Positions 1 to 8,782 are shown, counted from the first letter of the stretch. The stretch is 40,920 nt of DNA from Candidatus Peregrinibacteria bacterium GW2011_GWA2_33_10 (GCA_000989565.1 LBOO01000021.1:1-40920); one strand, 5' to 3'. Notes: generated by a model from the sequence alone, not told the origin. Made by a program: numbers and translations.

Positions 1-154
1 TAACTGCTTCCCCTATTATTTCTAATCTTCGAATGACCGCATCTTGTATGTAAATTGTTTGATAAAATTCCTTAGCTTTAAGTTTTTTTGTATTATTTTC
101 TATTTCAATAATGCTTTCTAAAATATGTTTTAGAAAAATTTCAGGATTTTTCAT
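1..154 (-). CDS. hepT: HepT-like HEPN toxin, partial (C-terminus outside window)
   Basis: The reverse strand reads from an ATG at 154 out of the left edge, giving 51 residues. They include the segment DAVIRRLEIIGEAV, which is typical of the DUF86/HepT family of HEPN ribonuclease toxins. The start overlaps the end of the upstream nucleotidyltransferase gene by 14 nt, the usual arrangement of MNT-HEPN pairs. In that family HepT is an RNase that is silenced when its MNT partner AMPylates a tyrosine in an RX4HXY motif. That motif would lie beyond the window, so activity cannot be judged here. Confidence 0.85.
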   Translation of the reverse strand, partial: MKNPEIFLKHILESIIEIENNTKKLKAKEFYQTIYIQDAVIRRLEIIGEAV

Positions 155-431
155 AGATTATCTTTTGTTCATCAAGGATTATCTTTCTAAGATGAGGATT
201 TAGAGAGTTATAAGTTATTACATCCACTTTTCTACCTAGTTTTTGTTCTAATTCTATTTTTAATCCTACTAAATCTAAAAGAGATTTATTTTTCTTGAGT
301 TTAACAAGTAAATCAATATCACTCTTTGCCTTGTTTGTGCCTCTTGCAAAAGAGCCAAAAATAGCGGCTTTTTCTACTCCTTCTTTTTTTAGAATTGGTA
401 GTATTCGAACTTTTATATGTTGTATAGTCAT
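141..431 (-). CDS. mntA: MntA-like minimal nucleotidyltransferase antitoxin
   Basis: This 96-residue protein has the minimal nucleotidyltransferase signature GSX10DXD: G26-S27, then D38 and D40 in the run GSFARGTNKAKSDID, where the aspartates bind metal. The length is normal for MNT-domain antitoxins. It precedes and overlaps the HepT-like gene by 14 nt, so the two are probably translationally coupled. In characterised MntA/HepT systems this protein AMPylates and so inactivates the HEPN toxin. That role is inferred from family and context. A DNA-modifying or other NTase role is a less likely alternative. Confidence 0.88.
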   Translation of the reverse strand: MTIQHIKVRILPILKKEGVEKAAIFGSFARGTNKAKSDIDLLVKLKKNKSLLDLVGLKIELEQKLGRKVDVITYNSLNPHLRKIILDEQKIIYEKS

Positions 432-513
432 GTTTAAATTATATCAGTATAAAAACTTTTCGACAATTTTACATTTAAAAAATTGTAATTTCCTATGTTT
501 GAACACAAGCTTT

Positions 514-729
514 TTATTCTAAGTCTTTCTTTTTTTCTTCAAATTCCTTTTTGTTGATCTCTCCTTTTGCATATCGGCTTTTGAGAATTTCTAAGGAGGA
601 ATTATTATTAATTTCCGCTTTATTTTGGTCAATCAACCATTTTACCAGAGCTATAATTCCTAAAATTATTAATCCCCATAAAAGGAGCATAAAAATCCAT
701 CCAAATGGGAAGTAGCCATAATTCATCAT
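514..729 (-). CDS. Small membrane protein with SHOCT domain
   Basis: A 71-residue protein with one hydrophobic segment (about residues 9-34) and a C-terminal SHOCT domain (about 43-71), seen in [24 protein letters not shown] modules are short helical domains found at the C-terminus of many small membrane proteins. They are thought to mediate oligomerisation, and no enzymatic role is known. The gene stands alone, between the HepT/MntA pair and a divergently read hypothetical gene. The start has two consecutive ATGs and either could be used. Confidence 0.8.
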   Translation of the reverse strand: MMNYGYFPFGWIFMLLLWGLIILGIIALVKWLIDQNKAEINNNSSLEILKSRYAKGEINKKEFEEKKKDLE

Positions 730-840
730 AAACTTTAGAGTTAATAATATTTAATTGTACTATAAATTATCTACATAATAAAATGATTTTTATTGCTTTT
801 TGTAAATAAAAGTTTATATTTTTTATCTTAATAAATTTTT

Positions 841-1453
841 ATGGAAAAAAATCATATTTTATATTTGAGTAGGGTTTTCGAAGGTAATATTGAAAAGAGC
901 GAGGAAGTTGACGGATATTTACAGGAGCAAATAAAAAATTTAAATGATCTTATAAATCTATTATTGACTGAGCCGTTGGCATTCAGAAAGTATAAAACTG
1001 AACTATCTTTATCTATGCTTTACTCTTTAGAAGACAGCGATTTAAAACTTTTAGGCAAAAAAATTTATCAAAGAATCCGAAAACTTTAAATATCATACCC
1101 CTGCTTTTAAGAACAATAAAAATTTTGATTCGATATTATTTATTTTAAATTTTTATATAGCCGGAAGAGATGCTGAAATTTTCAACACTTTAAATTTGGA
1201 AGAAAAGAGGGAAATTTTATGCACGCTTAAGGATCATCAAAAATTTCATGAATTAAGTGAAGAAGAAGTTTCTTTGTTTAGAGAAAAGTTAGAAGGAAAT
1301 TTAGATTTTAATAAACTTACTTTTTGCTATCTTTTATCAAAATTGTGGAAAATTTACACTTCAAACAAAATTTCTTTATCTAATGATTACGCGGTTATGC
1401 TTTCATCTCTGCGGAAATCTTTTAAGAAAAAAGTGGATGATTACAGAAGATAA
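841..1453 (+). pseudogene. Hypothetical gene split by a frameshift in an A7 run
   Basis: Two open frames form one gene of about 203 residues. The first (841-1089, 82 aa) stops at TAA 1087-1089. The second frame is open well upstream of its first usable start (TTG 1196): it reads without a stop through 1058-1195 and gives plausible protein sequence such as FILNFYIAGRDAEIFN. Passing from frame 1 to frame 2 needs one base dropped, and the homopolymer A7 at 1057-1063 (GGC AAA AAA ATT) is the natural place. Both halves are helical and charged. I recognise no family. It may be a true mutation, RNA polymerase slippage on A7, or a sequencing error. Confidence 0.7.
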
Positions 1454-1456
1454 TTT

Positions 1457-4123
1457 TTAATTATCAGCTTTCGCAAATTTTCTCTGTAATAACTTTTTAA
1501 ATTCCATTATTAGCATGAATGCTGTGGATAACGCGATGATTAAACCCCAGCTTAATGCGCTTAGGCTGCCCATTTTTGTGTATGGCTGGAGGAATGGGGT
1601 GTAAATTACAATTAAGACGAGGATCAAAGATGCTAAGTAGGAAAGCCAGAGTTTTTTATTAGTGAAGAAGTATTTATTGAATATTGTTTCGTTGCCTCTT
1701 CGTCGGAGTTGAACATTCCACCATTGAGAGCAGAGGATTCCTGCATAGGTAATTGTTGTTGCTTCGTGATATAGGGTACTTTCCGTATCTATGTTTGCAA
1801 AATCAACACCGCTTATTTTTAAGAAAATGAAAAATCCGATATAGCCGGTCGCACCCATAAATACGCCGCTTAGGGCAATATCTAAAATTTGTTTTACATT
1901 TAACACATGTTTTTTTATATCTCGTGGTTTTTTTTTCATTACATCAGTTGTGGGAGAGTCAAAGGTTAAAGCCATTAAAGGCAAAATCTCTCCTAAAAGG
2001 TCTATTAAAAGAATCTGTATCGCGAGCAGTCCGAATGGAAGTCCCCAAATTCCGGCTCCGATTAAACTTAAAATTATCGCGGTAAGTTCTCCGAAGTTTG
2101 AAGTGAAACAAGCAATAATGGTTTTCTTTAAATTAGCGTAGATTATTCTTCCTTCTTTTATGGCGGAAACCAAGGTTATAAAACTGTCATCGGCCAAAAC
2201 TATTTGGGAAGCTTCTTTGGCGACTTCCGTGCCTATTTGACCCATGGAAATTCCAATGTGGGCTTTTTTTAATGCCGGAGCATCATTTACGCCATCTCCG
2301 GTTACTGCAACGACTTCTTTATATATTTTTAATAAACCAACAATTCGTAATTTTTGTTCAGGAGAAACTCTGGAAAAAATTACCGACTCATTGTTTTGCA
2401 GGATATTAATCAGATTATTATCATCAGTTTGATCCAGTTCTTTTCCGGTTATACTATATATTTTTTTGTTTTGAGCTAAATGAATTTTATTACTGATCGC
2501 CATCGCGGTTTCTTGCGCGTCTCCGGTTATTATCACTATTTTTATATGAGCTTCGTGAGCCGCGTCAATCGCTTCAGTCACACCTTCTCGCGGTGGATCC
2601 ATGATGGCTATTAATCCCATGAATATTAAATCTTTTTCAGTGTTTTCAGTTGTGTAATCATTTAGCTTTTCAATTTGGTGGTAAGCAAAAGCCAGTTTGA
2701 TTGAGCGTTCCAAAACCACATCTCCCGCTCCTTTAGAAAAAGCCAAAATTTCGCCTTTATAATTTCGTACTGATGTCATCATTTTTCTATCCGAATCAAA
2801 TGGGATTTCTGAAATTTCAGGGTGTTTTTCATCACGCTCATTCATGTCCAGCCCATGTTTTTTCGCCAGAGCAATAATCGCTCCTTCGGTCGGATCTCCT
2901 AAAACATAAAACGTGGGATGTGTTTCATCAGGTAGTCCGATTTTTGCATTTGATGAATAAAAACCGCATTCAATAAATTCATGTAAAGTAGTATTTTTCT
3001 TTTCATCTATATTTTTATTATCATTTGGTATTATTTTCCCAATTCCTTCATATCCGATTCCTTTAACATCGAATTCTTGGCCCGGGATCCATATTTTTTC
3101 CACAGTCATTTCATTTTTGGTAATTGTGCCTGTTTTATCGGAACAAATGAATGTCGTGGCACCAAGAGTTTCAACTGATGAAAGTTTTTTAACGATTGCT
3201 TTTTGGCGGGCTAATCGTTTCGCTCCCAATGCCAATGAGGTATTGACTTCCGCAGGCAAGCCTTCAGGCACCATTGAGGCGGAAAGACCTATAGCAAACA
3301 TCACCGCTTCAATAGTTGACATATTCATCATGTATATACCTGCAATCAGCATTGCCGCGCCTACCATCATTGAAAGTAAAATGGTTCTTTTGGCTAAATT
3401 GTTTATTTCATCTTGCAACGGCGATAATTCTTCCTTTGTTTCTTGGCTCAAAGCAGCTATTTTACCGAATTCAGAATTCATGCCTGTAGCAATAACCAAT
3501 CCTTTTCCATTGCCGATCGCTACTGTTGTTCCGGTAAATATCATATTGGTTTGGCCTGTGATTTCTGTTATTTCCTTTAATTGATTCGCATTTTTATGCT
3601 GAGGGTTTGATTCGCCGGTGATGGAAAAACTGTTTACCTGAAGTTTGTTGCTTTGTAATACTCTCATATCTGCCGTGATACTGTCTCCTTCATTGATTAT
3701 AACTATATCTCCGGGCACGAGATCGCCGGAATCCACTTCAGTTTCTTTGCCATCTCTAATAACTCTTGTTTTCGGATTAATTAATTTCGATAGTTTGCTA
3801 ATTATTTTTTCTGCTTGGAATTCCTGAATAAATCCGATAATGCTGTTAATCAAAACGATTAAAAGCAACACGGAACCTGTTTGATAATCTTTAAATCCAA
3901 TAGCTAAAGCTCCCGCGGCTATTAAAACTATCGCCAATATATCTTTAAATTGTTTTATAAACGCAATTAAAGCTTTATTTTTTTCTTTAAGCGCGACGAC
4001 ATTTCTTCCGATTTTTTTAATTCTGTTTTTGACTTCTTCGTTTGTTAATCCTATTTTTTCATTTGAATTCAGTTCCGCTAAAACTTCTTCTTTTGTTTGC
4101 AGGTAATATGGTTTCTTTTCCAT
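1457..4123 (-). CDS. P2-type cation-transporting P-type ATPase
   Basis: This 888-residue, ten-helix pump has all the catalytic motifs: TGES at 169-172, PEGLP in M4 (286-290), the phosphorylation site DKTGT with D329, and GDGVNDAP in the hinge. PEGLP and length place it in the P2 group (Ca, Na/K or related), not the heavy-metal P1B group, and there is no N-terminal metal-binding domain or CPC motif. In M5 the ligand residues N676 and E679 of SERCA-type pumps are kept. In M6 the SERCA N-x-x-T-D pattern is replaced by D708-x-x-G711-E712, closer to Na,K-ATPase, so the ion is uncertain. It lies 73 nt downstream of a CsoR-family repressor gene on the same strand, so the repressor probably controls it. 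Confidence 0.93.
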   Translation of the reverse strand: MEKKPYYLQTKEEVLAELNSNEKIGLTNEEVKNRIKKIGRNVVALKEKNKALIAFIKQFKDILAIVLIAAGALAIGFKDYQTGSVLLLIVLINSIIGFIQEFQAEKIISKLSKLINPKTRVIRDGKETEVDSGDLVPGDIVIINEGDSITADMRVLQSNKLQVNSFSITGESNPQHKNANQLKEITEITGQTNMIFTGTTVAIGNGKGLVIATGMNSEFGKIAALSQETKEELSPLQDEINNLAKRTILLSMMVGAAMLIAGIYMMNMSTIEAVMFAIGLSASMVPEGLPAEVNTSLALGAKRLARQKAIVKKLSSVETLGATTFICSDKTGTITKNEMTVEKIWIPGQEFDVKGIGYEGIGKIIPNDNKNIDEKKNTTLHEFIECGFYSSNAKIGLPDETHPTFYVLGDPTEGAIIALAKKHGLDMNERDEKHPEISEIPFDSDRKMMTSVRNYKGEILAFSKGAGDVVLERSIKLAFAYHQIEKLNDYTTENTEKDLIFMGLIAIMDPPREGVTEAIDAAHEAHIKIVIITGDAQETAMAISNKIHLAQNKKIYSITGKELDQTDDNNLINILQNNESVIFSRVSPEQKLRIVGLLKIYKEVVAVTGDGVNDAPALKKAHIGISMGQIGTEVAKEASQIVLADDSFITLVSAIKEGRIIYANLKKTIIACFTSNFGELTAIILSLIGAGIWGLPFGLLAIQILLIDLLGEILPLMALTFDSPTTDVMKKKPRDIKKHVLNVKQILDIALSGVFMGATGYIGFFIFLKISGVDFANIDTESTLYHEATTITYAGILCSQWWNVQLRRRGNETIFNKYFFTNKKLWLSYLASLILVLIVIYTPFLQPYTKMGSLSALSWGLIIALSTAFMLIMEFKKLLQRKFAKADN

Positions 4124-4196
4124 GGCGAAATTATAGATATAAAAATCTTATAATTATAGCATTAAATAAGGAAGAAAGTAAATGTCCGCGAATTTA

Positions 4197-4469
4197 CTAT
4201 TTCGCTATGCTCCAGGTTTTTATAATTTCTTTGATGAATTTTTCTTTTTGCCTTTGGGATGAGTCTGTAAGGCTTTCCGGGGCGCGATCATACAAATGAC
4301 ATTCAAGCATGATGTCGTTTACTCCGTTTAAAGATCCTTTTAATGCGAGAATTTGCGTGACTATGTCACGGGGTTTTTTATCGTTTTCAATCATTTTGAT
4401 GATGCCATCCAATTGACCTCTTGCTTTATTTAAGCGATTTATTGCTTGTTTTTTATGTGTTTCAAACAT
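4197..4469 (-). CDS. CsoR/RcnR/FrmR-family transcriptional repressor
   Basis: A 90-residue protein that matches the all-helical CsoR family (DUF156) along its length: RLNKARGQLDGI (12-23), then IVTQILALKGSLNGV, then ECHL. Members bind DNA as tetramers and release it on sensing Cu, Ni/Co, formaldehyde or sulfur species. The first, nearly invariant ligand cysteine is replaced: by alignment to RcnR it falls on P33. H58 is kept, with C57 beside it, and the residue four after the histidine is R62, not Cys or His. So neither the Cu (C-H-C) nor the Ni site is complete. It is the first gene of an operon with a P2-type ATPase, and a palindrome covers its own promoter. Confidence 0.9.
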   Translation of the reverse strand: MFETHKKQAINRLNKARGQLDGIIKMIENDKKPRDIVTQILALKGSLNGVNDIMLECHLYDRAPESLTDSSQRQKEKFIKEIIKTWSIAK

Positions 4470-4491
4470 ACGAAAAAATTAAATAATTTAT

Positions 4492-4508
4492 ATACCCACT
4501 ATAGGTAT
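4492..4508. promoter_or_regulatory. Candidate CsoR-family operator
   Basis: The sequence ATACCCACTATAGGTAT is an interrupted palindrome (12 of 17 positions symmetric, with ATACC/GGTAT arms). It is like the ATACCC-n-GGGTAT sites bound by several CsoR proteins. It sits 23 nt before the repressor start codon and covers the predicted -10 box on the minus strand, as expected for autorepression. Identity as the operator is inferred from sequence type and position. Confidence 0.65.
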
Positions 4509-4526
4509 TTTAAAAATGTTTGTGAA
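4498..4526 (-). promoter_or_regulatory. Sigma-70-type promoter of the repressor-ATPase operon
   Basis: On the minus strand TTCACA (4521-4526, 5 of 6 to consensus) is followed after exactly 17 nt by TATAGT (4498-4503, 5 of 6). Transcription would start near 4490, just before the repressor gene. The -10 box lies inside the palindromic candidate operator. Confidence 0.65.
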
Positions 4527-4639
4527 TGAGGAATTTTGTATTTTAAATTGCTTTTTTGAAGGATTGTTTTTTGCCTTTCGAATATTGTTTTTTTAGCGGT
4601 ATTCATTTATAATTTAAAGATTTATTTATTTTATATTGA

Positions 4640-5476
4640 ATGATGAAAAAAATATTTTATTTAATTTTAGTTTTGATTTTGATTTTCGCGGGAATTTTTT
4701 ATGGGAAATCTTATATTTTAAAGAAATCTCAATCTCAACTACTTTTAAAAAACATGACTGTTAGAAGCGAAATAAAGAAAGATATCCATAATTTAAAAAC
4801 CATTAGCGAAAGTTTAAATTTGAAGAATGTTTTAGACTTAATTGATGAGATTAGCGACGATTTGTCGCAAATAAAATCAGTGCGTGTAAGCGTTGATCAG
4901 GCTACGCAAAATAGAAATCGCGATTTGAATATTGAAATGCAAATTGTGGAACAGATGGAAATTAATAAAATTTCAGATATTTTGAATTCCACTTATAATA
5001 TTTTTTATGTTGATCAAAGTTTGAAATTGTTAAATAAAGACATTCTTAACTGCGCTTTAAAAATCAGTGAATTAAAAACTCATTTAAAAAATTGGAAAGG
5101 AGTTTTAACTATTGCTGAAGCTAAAAGGATTATGGAAATTTTAAATAAAAAAGAAACAGGCGGGGAGATTGTAAATATTTTATATGACATTGAAAAATAT
5201 ATTGAACTTTTTAAATCAGGGAATCCGCAATATGAACGGTTTATGAAAGAAATAAATATATTTACTGAAAAAGTGGACGAAATGCTGACCAATAAAGATC
5301 AATTAATTGATTCAGATCTTCAAAAGGCGATCACTAACCTGGAAGATTTAAGAGCCGTGAAAAGCAATATTGATCCAAACTTATCAATTCTGCTTCAGGA
5401 CGCGCAGAAAGATACGTGGAGGGGGTATCTGGTGGAGATGAGGAAAGCGGTTGAGGATTTGAGTGAGAATTTGTAA
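4640..5476 (+). CDS. Membrane-anchored helical protein of unknown function
   Basis: I do not recognise this 278-residue protein. Residues 5-24 form one hydrophobic segment with a short basic N-terminus and no lipobox, so it is likely a signal anchor. The rest (about 30-278) is almost entirely charged amphipathic helix with few prolines or glycines and no cysteine outside one position near 138, suggesting an extracytoplasmic helical bundle or coiled coil. Two ATGs stand in tandem at 4640 and 4643. It is transcribed alone, divergent from the repressor-ATPase operon and followed by tRNA-Asp. Confidence 0.6.
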   Translation: MMKKIFYLILVLILIFAGIFYGKSYILKKSQSQLLLKNMTVRSEIKKDIHNLKTISESLNLKNVLDLIDEISDDLSQIKSVRVSVDQATQNRNRDLNIEMQIVEQMEINKISDILNSTYNIFYVDQSLKLLNKDILNCALKISELKTHLKNWKGVLTIAEAKRIMEILNKKETGGEIVNILYDIEKYIELFKSGNPQYERFMKEINIFTEKVDEMLTNKDQLIDSDLQKAITNLEDLRAVKSNIDPNLSILLQDAQKDTWRGYLVEMRKAVEDLSENL

Positions 5477-5480
5477 ATGA

Positions 5481-5524
5481 ACGTAATACGTAATCCGCAA
5501 TTTGTAATTCGTAAAAGGAATTTT
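5481..5524 (+). repeat. Intergenic CGTAAT-word repeat, copy 1
   Basis: This stretch is built from variants of the words CGTAAT, CGTAATCCG and GTAATTCGTAA, and ends AAAAGGAATTT. A closely similar stretch lies at 32093-32133, also directly after a stop codon. Neither copy codes for protein. Confidence 0.6.
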
Positions 5525-5539
5525 CTATTTAATTTTCTC

Positions 5540-5567
5540 TTGTTTTAATATAAGATTTTGTTATATT
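5540..5567 (+). promoter_or_regulatory. Possible promoter of tRNA-Asp
   Basis: TTGTTT (5540-5545) and TATATT (5562-5567) are 16 nt apart and would start transcription about 10 nt before the tRNA. AT-rich surroundings make chance matches likely, so this is tentative. Confidence 0.4.
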
Positions 5568-5583
5568 GCTTAAGGTTTAATTC

Positions 5584-5660
5584 GGGGTCGTAGTTCAGTT
5601 GGTTAGAACGCCTGCCTGTCACGCAGGAGGTCGCGGGTTCAAGTCCCGTCGATCCCGCCA
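5584..5660 (+). tRNA. tRNA-Asp (GTC)
   Basis: A complete 77-nt cloverleaf. The acceptor stem GGGGTCG pairs with CGATCCC (one G-T pair), the anticodon stem is CCTGC/GCAGG with loop CTGTCAC giving anticodon GTC for aspartate, and the T arm contains GGTTCAAGTCC. The discriminator base is G and the 3' CCA is encoded in the DNA. It reads towards the convergent gene ending at 5667, only 6 nt away. Confidence 0.97.
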
Positions 5661-5666
5661 GAATGA

Positions 5667-7022
5667 TTATTTGCTTGAGGTTATTGTTTGTTCTAGGATT
5701 TTTCTGATTTTTCCGTAAATTAGTAAATTTGAGGCTTGTTCTTCTGTTTTTGACGGATCGTTTTTTATTACGGATAGAAGAATTTCTATTAAGCTATCGA
5801 TTTTTGTTATTAATTCTGTAAATTTATCTTTAAAAATTTGTTCTTTATTAATAAATTCTTTCCAAGTATGAACAAAATTTTGGTAAGCTTGAATTGCTTT
5901 TTCAACGTTTTGAGGATTTTTTTGAACAATTTCGATCTCAATGGTTTCAAACAGATCTTGATTGGCTTTTTCTAATAGGTAAGTAAATTTATCTTGTCTT
6001 GCATTTTGGATTCTTGCATTTATTGAGTCTATCCACTGAGTAAAAGGTTTTGCATTCGAGGGAAGCAGATTTTCGGAATTTTCTGAAATTATTTTTTCTA
6101 TATAAGCTGTTAATTTTTGCAGTGAAGTTTCTTCTAAATAATTTTTAAGATATGGATCTGTTGTTTTACTTTCTATTTCAGCTATAAGGAGTTCAACTTC
6201 AGCAACTGTTTTTGCTAATTTTGCTGTTAAAAATTCGGATTTTGAAGGTAGTGTAATTCTGTATTTTGTTTGTAATCTTTTAATTTTTTCCTTATCTTCA
6301 TAAGTGTCCTCGGAATAAAATTCATCAGTTAAATTATGTTTTAATATTTCTCCAATAGATAATCCCGCATGATGTTCATAATCATTTATTTGTTCAGGGG
6401 AAACAGTTTTATACATGTTTGCGATCTTTTTTATTTGCTCCATTCTCATATCCAACTTTTCAGCTACCCAGACCGGATCATCAGCTTCAACAATATAAAA
6501 TGGCATAACCGCTTCCCCAATGCATGTTCTTAAAAAATAATCATAATCTTCTATTGGCATAACATCTTCAAAAAAATTTTTAAAGCTCTCTAAAAATTCG
6601 AAAATTTCAATTAAATAATCTGAATTTGTCCAAGTTAGTCTTTTACCAGGAGAAGAAGAATATCTAGTTACTCCATAATTTATCATATAATTCTGCAGTA
6701 ATCCCCTGCACGTTTCATATCTTGTAATTTTTTCTATATTTAGAGTGGATGCTATTTTTTCTATTAATTTTATAGTTTCAGGAGGTTTATTATCAGGATA
6801 AAATTGGACAATCGCATGATAAAATTGGCGTAATTTTTCACTTTCAATTGTGTAAGTATTTTTATCAACATTCTTTAATTCAGAAATTGCATCTACTCTC
6901 CTTTTTATATTATCTTGTGAATCTGATAATTCGGATTCCTGTGGTAATGGCTCTACTTTTTTCAAGCGGGAGGCTGGGATAAAACTTTCCCATTCTTCAT
7001 ATTTTCTTTCTTCTTTTGACAT
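5667..7022 (-). CDS. Hypothetical soluble helical protein
   Basis: A 451-residue protein that I do not recognise. It has no signal peptide and no obvious membrane segment. The N-terminal 50 residues are charged and probably disordered (proline/glutamate/serine-rich around PLPQESELSD). The rest is mostly predicted helix, with acidic and lysine-rich repeats in the C-terminal half. There is no nucleotide-binding loop or metal cluster motif that I can see. It is convergent with tRNA-Asp and divergent from the zinc-ribbon membrane protein gene at 7136. Confidence 0.6.
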   Translation of the reverse strand: MSKEERKYEEWESFIPASRLKKVEPLPQESELSDSQDNIKRRVDAISELKNVDKNTYTIESEKLRQFYHAIVQFYPDNKPPETIKLIEKIASTLNIEKITRYETCRGLLQNYMINYGVTRYSSSPGKRLTWTNSDYLIEIFEFLESFKNFFEDVMPIEDYDYFLRTCIGEAVMPFYIVEADDPVWVAEKLDMRMEQIKKIANMYKTVSPEQINDYEHHAGLSIGEILKHNLTDEFYSEDTYEDKEKIKRLQTKYRITLPSKSEFLTAKLAKTVAEVELLIAEIESKTTDPYLKNYLEETSLQKLTAYIEKIISENSENLLPSNAKPFTQWIDSINARIQNARQDKFTYLLEKANQDLFETIEIEIVQKNPQNVEKAIQAYQNFVHTWKEFINKEQIFKDKFTELITKIDSLIEILLSVIKNDPSKTEEQASNLLIYGKIRKILEQTITSSK

Positions 7023-7135
7023 GCTAGCTATAAATAAATTTGAGATTTGAAATTACTATAAAGAGGTTAATTTGGCAAGAATTTGACTAATTTTTTCACT
7101 TCAGATAATTTTAGATTGATTTTTAACCAAAAAAT

Positions 7136-7876
7136 ATGAATCGTATTTTTATTGTGCGCAGGTGGATAACTTGTATTTTGATGTTGCAGATTTTTTTAAC
7201 GTTTATATCTTTTTTGATTTTAATAACTTTTGGCAATTTTCCGATTTTAATTTTTAACTTCGGACCTTTGTTTTTCATTAATTTAATTATTTCAGTTATT
7301 TCAGTAATTCTAATTTTAATTATATGGAGATGTTATAATTGTCGTAAAACTTTTATTTTTAGAATTTGTCCATTTTTTTCTAAAAAAGAAATTTGCCCTA
7401 ATTGCCAAGCTGTTTTATATAAACGAAAAAGATTTGATTTAATTAATATTTTTTCAGCTGTAATTATACTTTTAATACTTCTTGCTAATGGGATTTCTAT
7501 TTATATGTCACATTATGGTCATAGAATTAAAATTCCTATTTATTATAAAATCAATGAGTTTCATGGCACAGATAGTTGGAGTTTAGATGCTGTAAAATTT
7601 AATAAACAAATCTCTATTAGTATATCAGAAGGAATGGTACTTTCTTCTATTTTTGAAAAAATGAATTTTGTGGGATTAGAAAAGAATCTAAGTCTGAAAA
7701 AGGAAATTATAAATTTAGAAAATGGTGGAAAAGCAATATTTTATTTTGAGAATGATTCTGGCGAAGTTTGGCTTAAAAAAGATGATATTAGTGATCCTAC
7801 CAAAATATTCAGTGTAGATTTTGTGAATAGTGAAGCAAATTTAGAGGAGATTAGGGAAATTATAAAAACGATTTGA
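7136..7876 (+). CDS. Membrane protein with an embedded zinc ribbon
   Basis: This 246-residue protein has hydrophobic segments at about 11-32, 38-63 and 104-123. Between the second and third lies a cysteine cluster (C66-x2-C69, C78, C87-x2-C90) of zinc-ribbon type, placed in the cytoplasm by the surrounding basic residues. The last 120 residues follow the third segment and would be extracytoplasmic. They contain no motif I know. Function unknown. The zinc ribbon resembles those of membrane proteins that sense or scaffold, but nothing in the context says more. Confidence 0.65.
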   Translation: MNRIFIVRRWITCILMLQIFLTFISFLILITFGNFPILIFNFGPLFFINLIISVISVILILIIWRCYNCRKTFIFRICPFFSKKEICPNCQAVLYKRKRFDLINIFSAVIILLILLANGISIYMSHYGHRIKIPIYYKINEFHGTDSWSLDAVKFNKQISISISEGMVLSSIFEKMNFVGLEKNLSLKKEIINLENGGKAIFYFENDSGEVWLKKDDISDPTKIFSVDFVNSEANLEEIREIIKTI

Positions 7877-7888
7877 GGTATAATTTTA

Positions 7889-8782
7889 TTATTCCCACTG
7901 CGGAGTGTATTTGCTGTCTGAGGAAGTGGGGTCTTGGATTAGGCCGTCAGAGAAATCGAGGGAGAGGAAATAGTCTGTGATTTCTTCGTGTTCTTCTTTT
8001 GTGAGGGAGCGGTTTATTTCCGGAAAATTTGAGGATTTGAACGTTGGGTAGTATTGAGACATTAGAGAGATATAACTTTTAGAACCGAATGCTTCGTGGA
8101 TCCAATTTAGTATTTTTTTTGATTCTTCTATGTGGTTGGGAAGGACTAGGTGGCGGATGATTAAGCCTTTTTGCATTATTCCTTGTTCGTTTATTTGAGG
8201 AAATCCTACTTGTTCGAACATTTCTTGTATTGCTGAACTTGCATATTTAAAATAATCGGGGAGTTTGGAATACCGGAGGGAGGTATAATTATCTATGTAT
8301 TTTAAATCTGGAAGATAAATATCTATTAAGCCTTTCAATTTTTTTAGTGTTTCTACTTTTTCATAAGCATTTGAGTTCCAAACTATTGGGACGGTAATAT
8401 TTTTTTTATTTTCTTTTAAAAATTCAATTAAAATTTCCGAATATGGCGTGGGGGTGACAAAATTAATATTATGGACTTTTTTTTCTATTAATTTAATTAT
8501 AATTTGCATTAATTTTTTTTCATCAATTGAAAATTTATCAACTTTTTTTGACCAATATTCCGGATTAGAGATTTCGAAGTTTTGGCAAAATACGCAATTA
8601 CTATTACAGCCGGTAAAAAATATCGCGCCGGAGCCGTTTTGACCGCTAAGCATCGGTTCTTCCCAAAAATGAGGTTGGTAATGAGATATTAATAATTTAT
8701 TTGGGAGTTTGCAGACTCCAAATTTATTGACACGGTCAACTTGGCATTGGAATGGGCAGATTTGGCAGGAGAATTGAGGCAT
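7889..8782 (-). CDS. PflX-like radical SAM protein (COG1313 type)
   Basis: This 297-residue protein has the radical SAM cluster motif C59-x3-C63-x2-C66 in FFTGCNSNCVFCQN, which binds the 4Fe-4S cluster that cleaves S-adenosylmethionine. Upstream lie four more cysteines (C6, C9, C13, C24) and the segment HFWEEPMLSG, which mark the PflX/COG1313 family, annotated as putative pyruvate-formate-lyase-activating protein. No pyruvate formate-lyase or other glycyl radical enzyme is encoded nearby, so its substrate is unknown and the PFL link should not be assumed. It is convergent with the membrane protein ending at 7876. Confidence 0.88.
   Translation of the reverse strand: MPQFSCQICPFQCQVDRVNKFGVCKLPNKLLISHYQPHFWEEPMLSGQNGSGAIFFTGCNSNCVFCQNFEISNPEYWSKKVDKFSIDEKKLMQIIIKLIEKKVHNINFVTPTPYSEILIEFLKENKKNITVPIVWNSNAYEKVETLKKLKGLIDIYLPDLKYIDNYTSLRYSKLPDYFKYASSAIQEMFEQVGFPQINEQGIMQKGLIIRHLVLPNHIEESKKILNWIHEAFGSKSYISLMSQYYPTFKSSNFPEINRSLTKEEHEEITDYFLSLDFSDGLIQDPTSSDSKYTPQWE

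Noticed and set aside
3117-3584. Long open frame on the plus strand inside the P-type ATPase gene
   Set aside because: It is antisense to a well-conserved gene, matches no family and arises from the AT-rich codon bias of the true strand.
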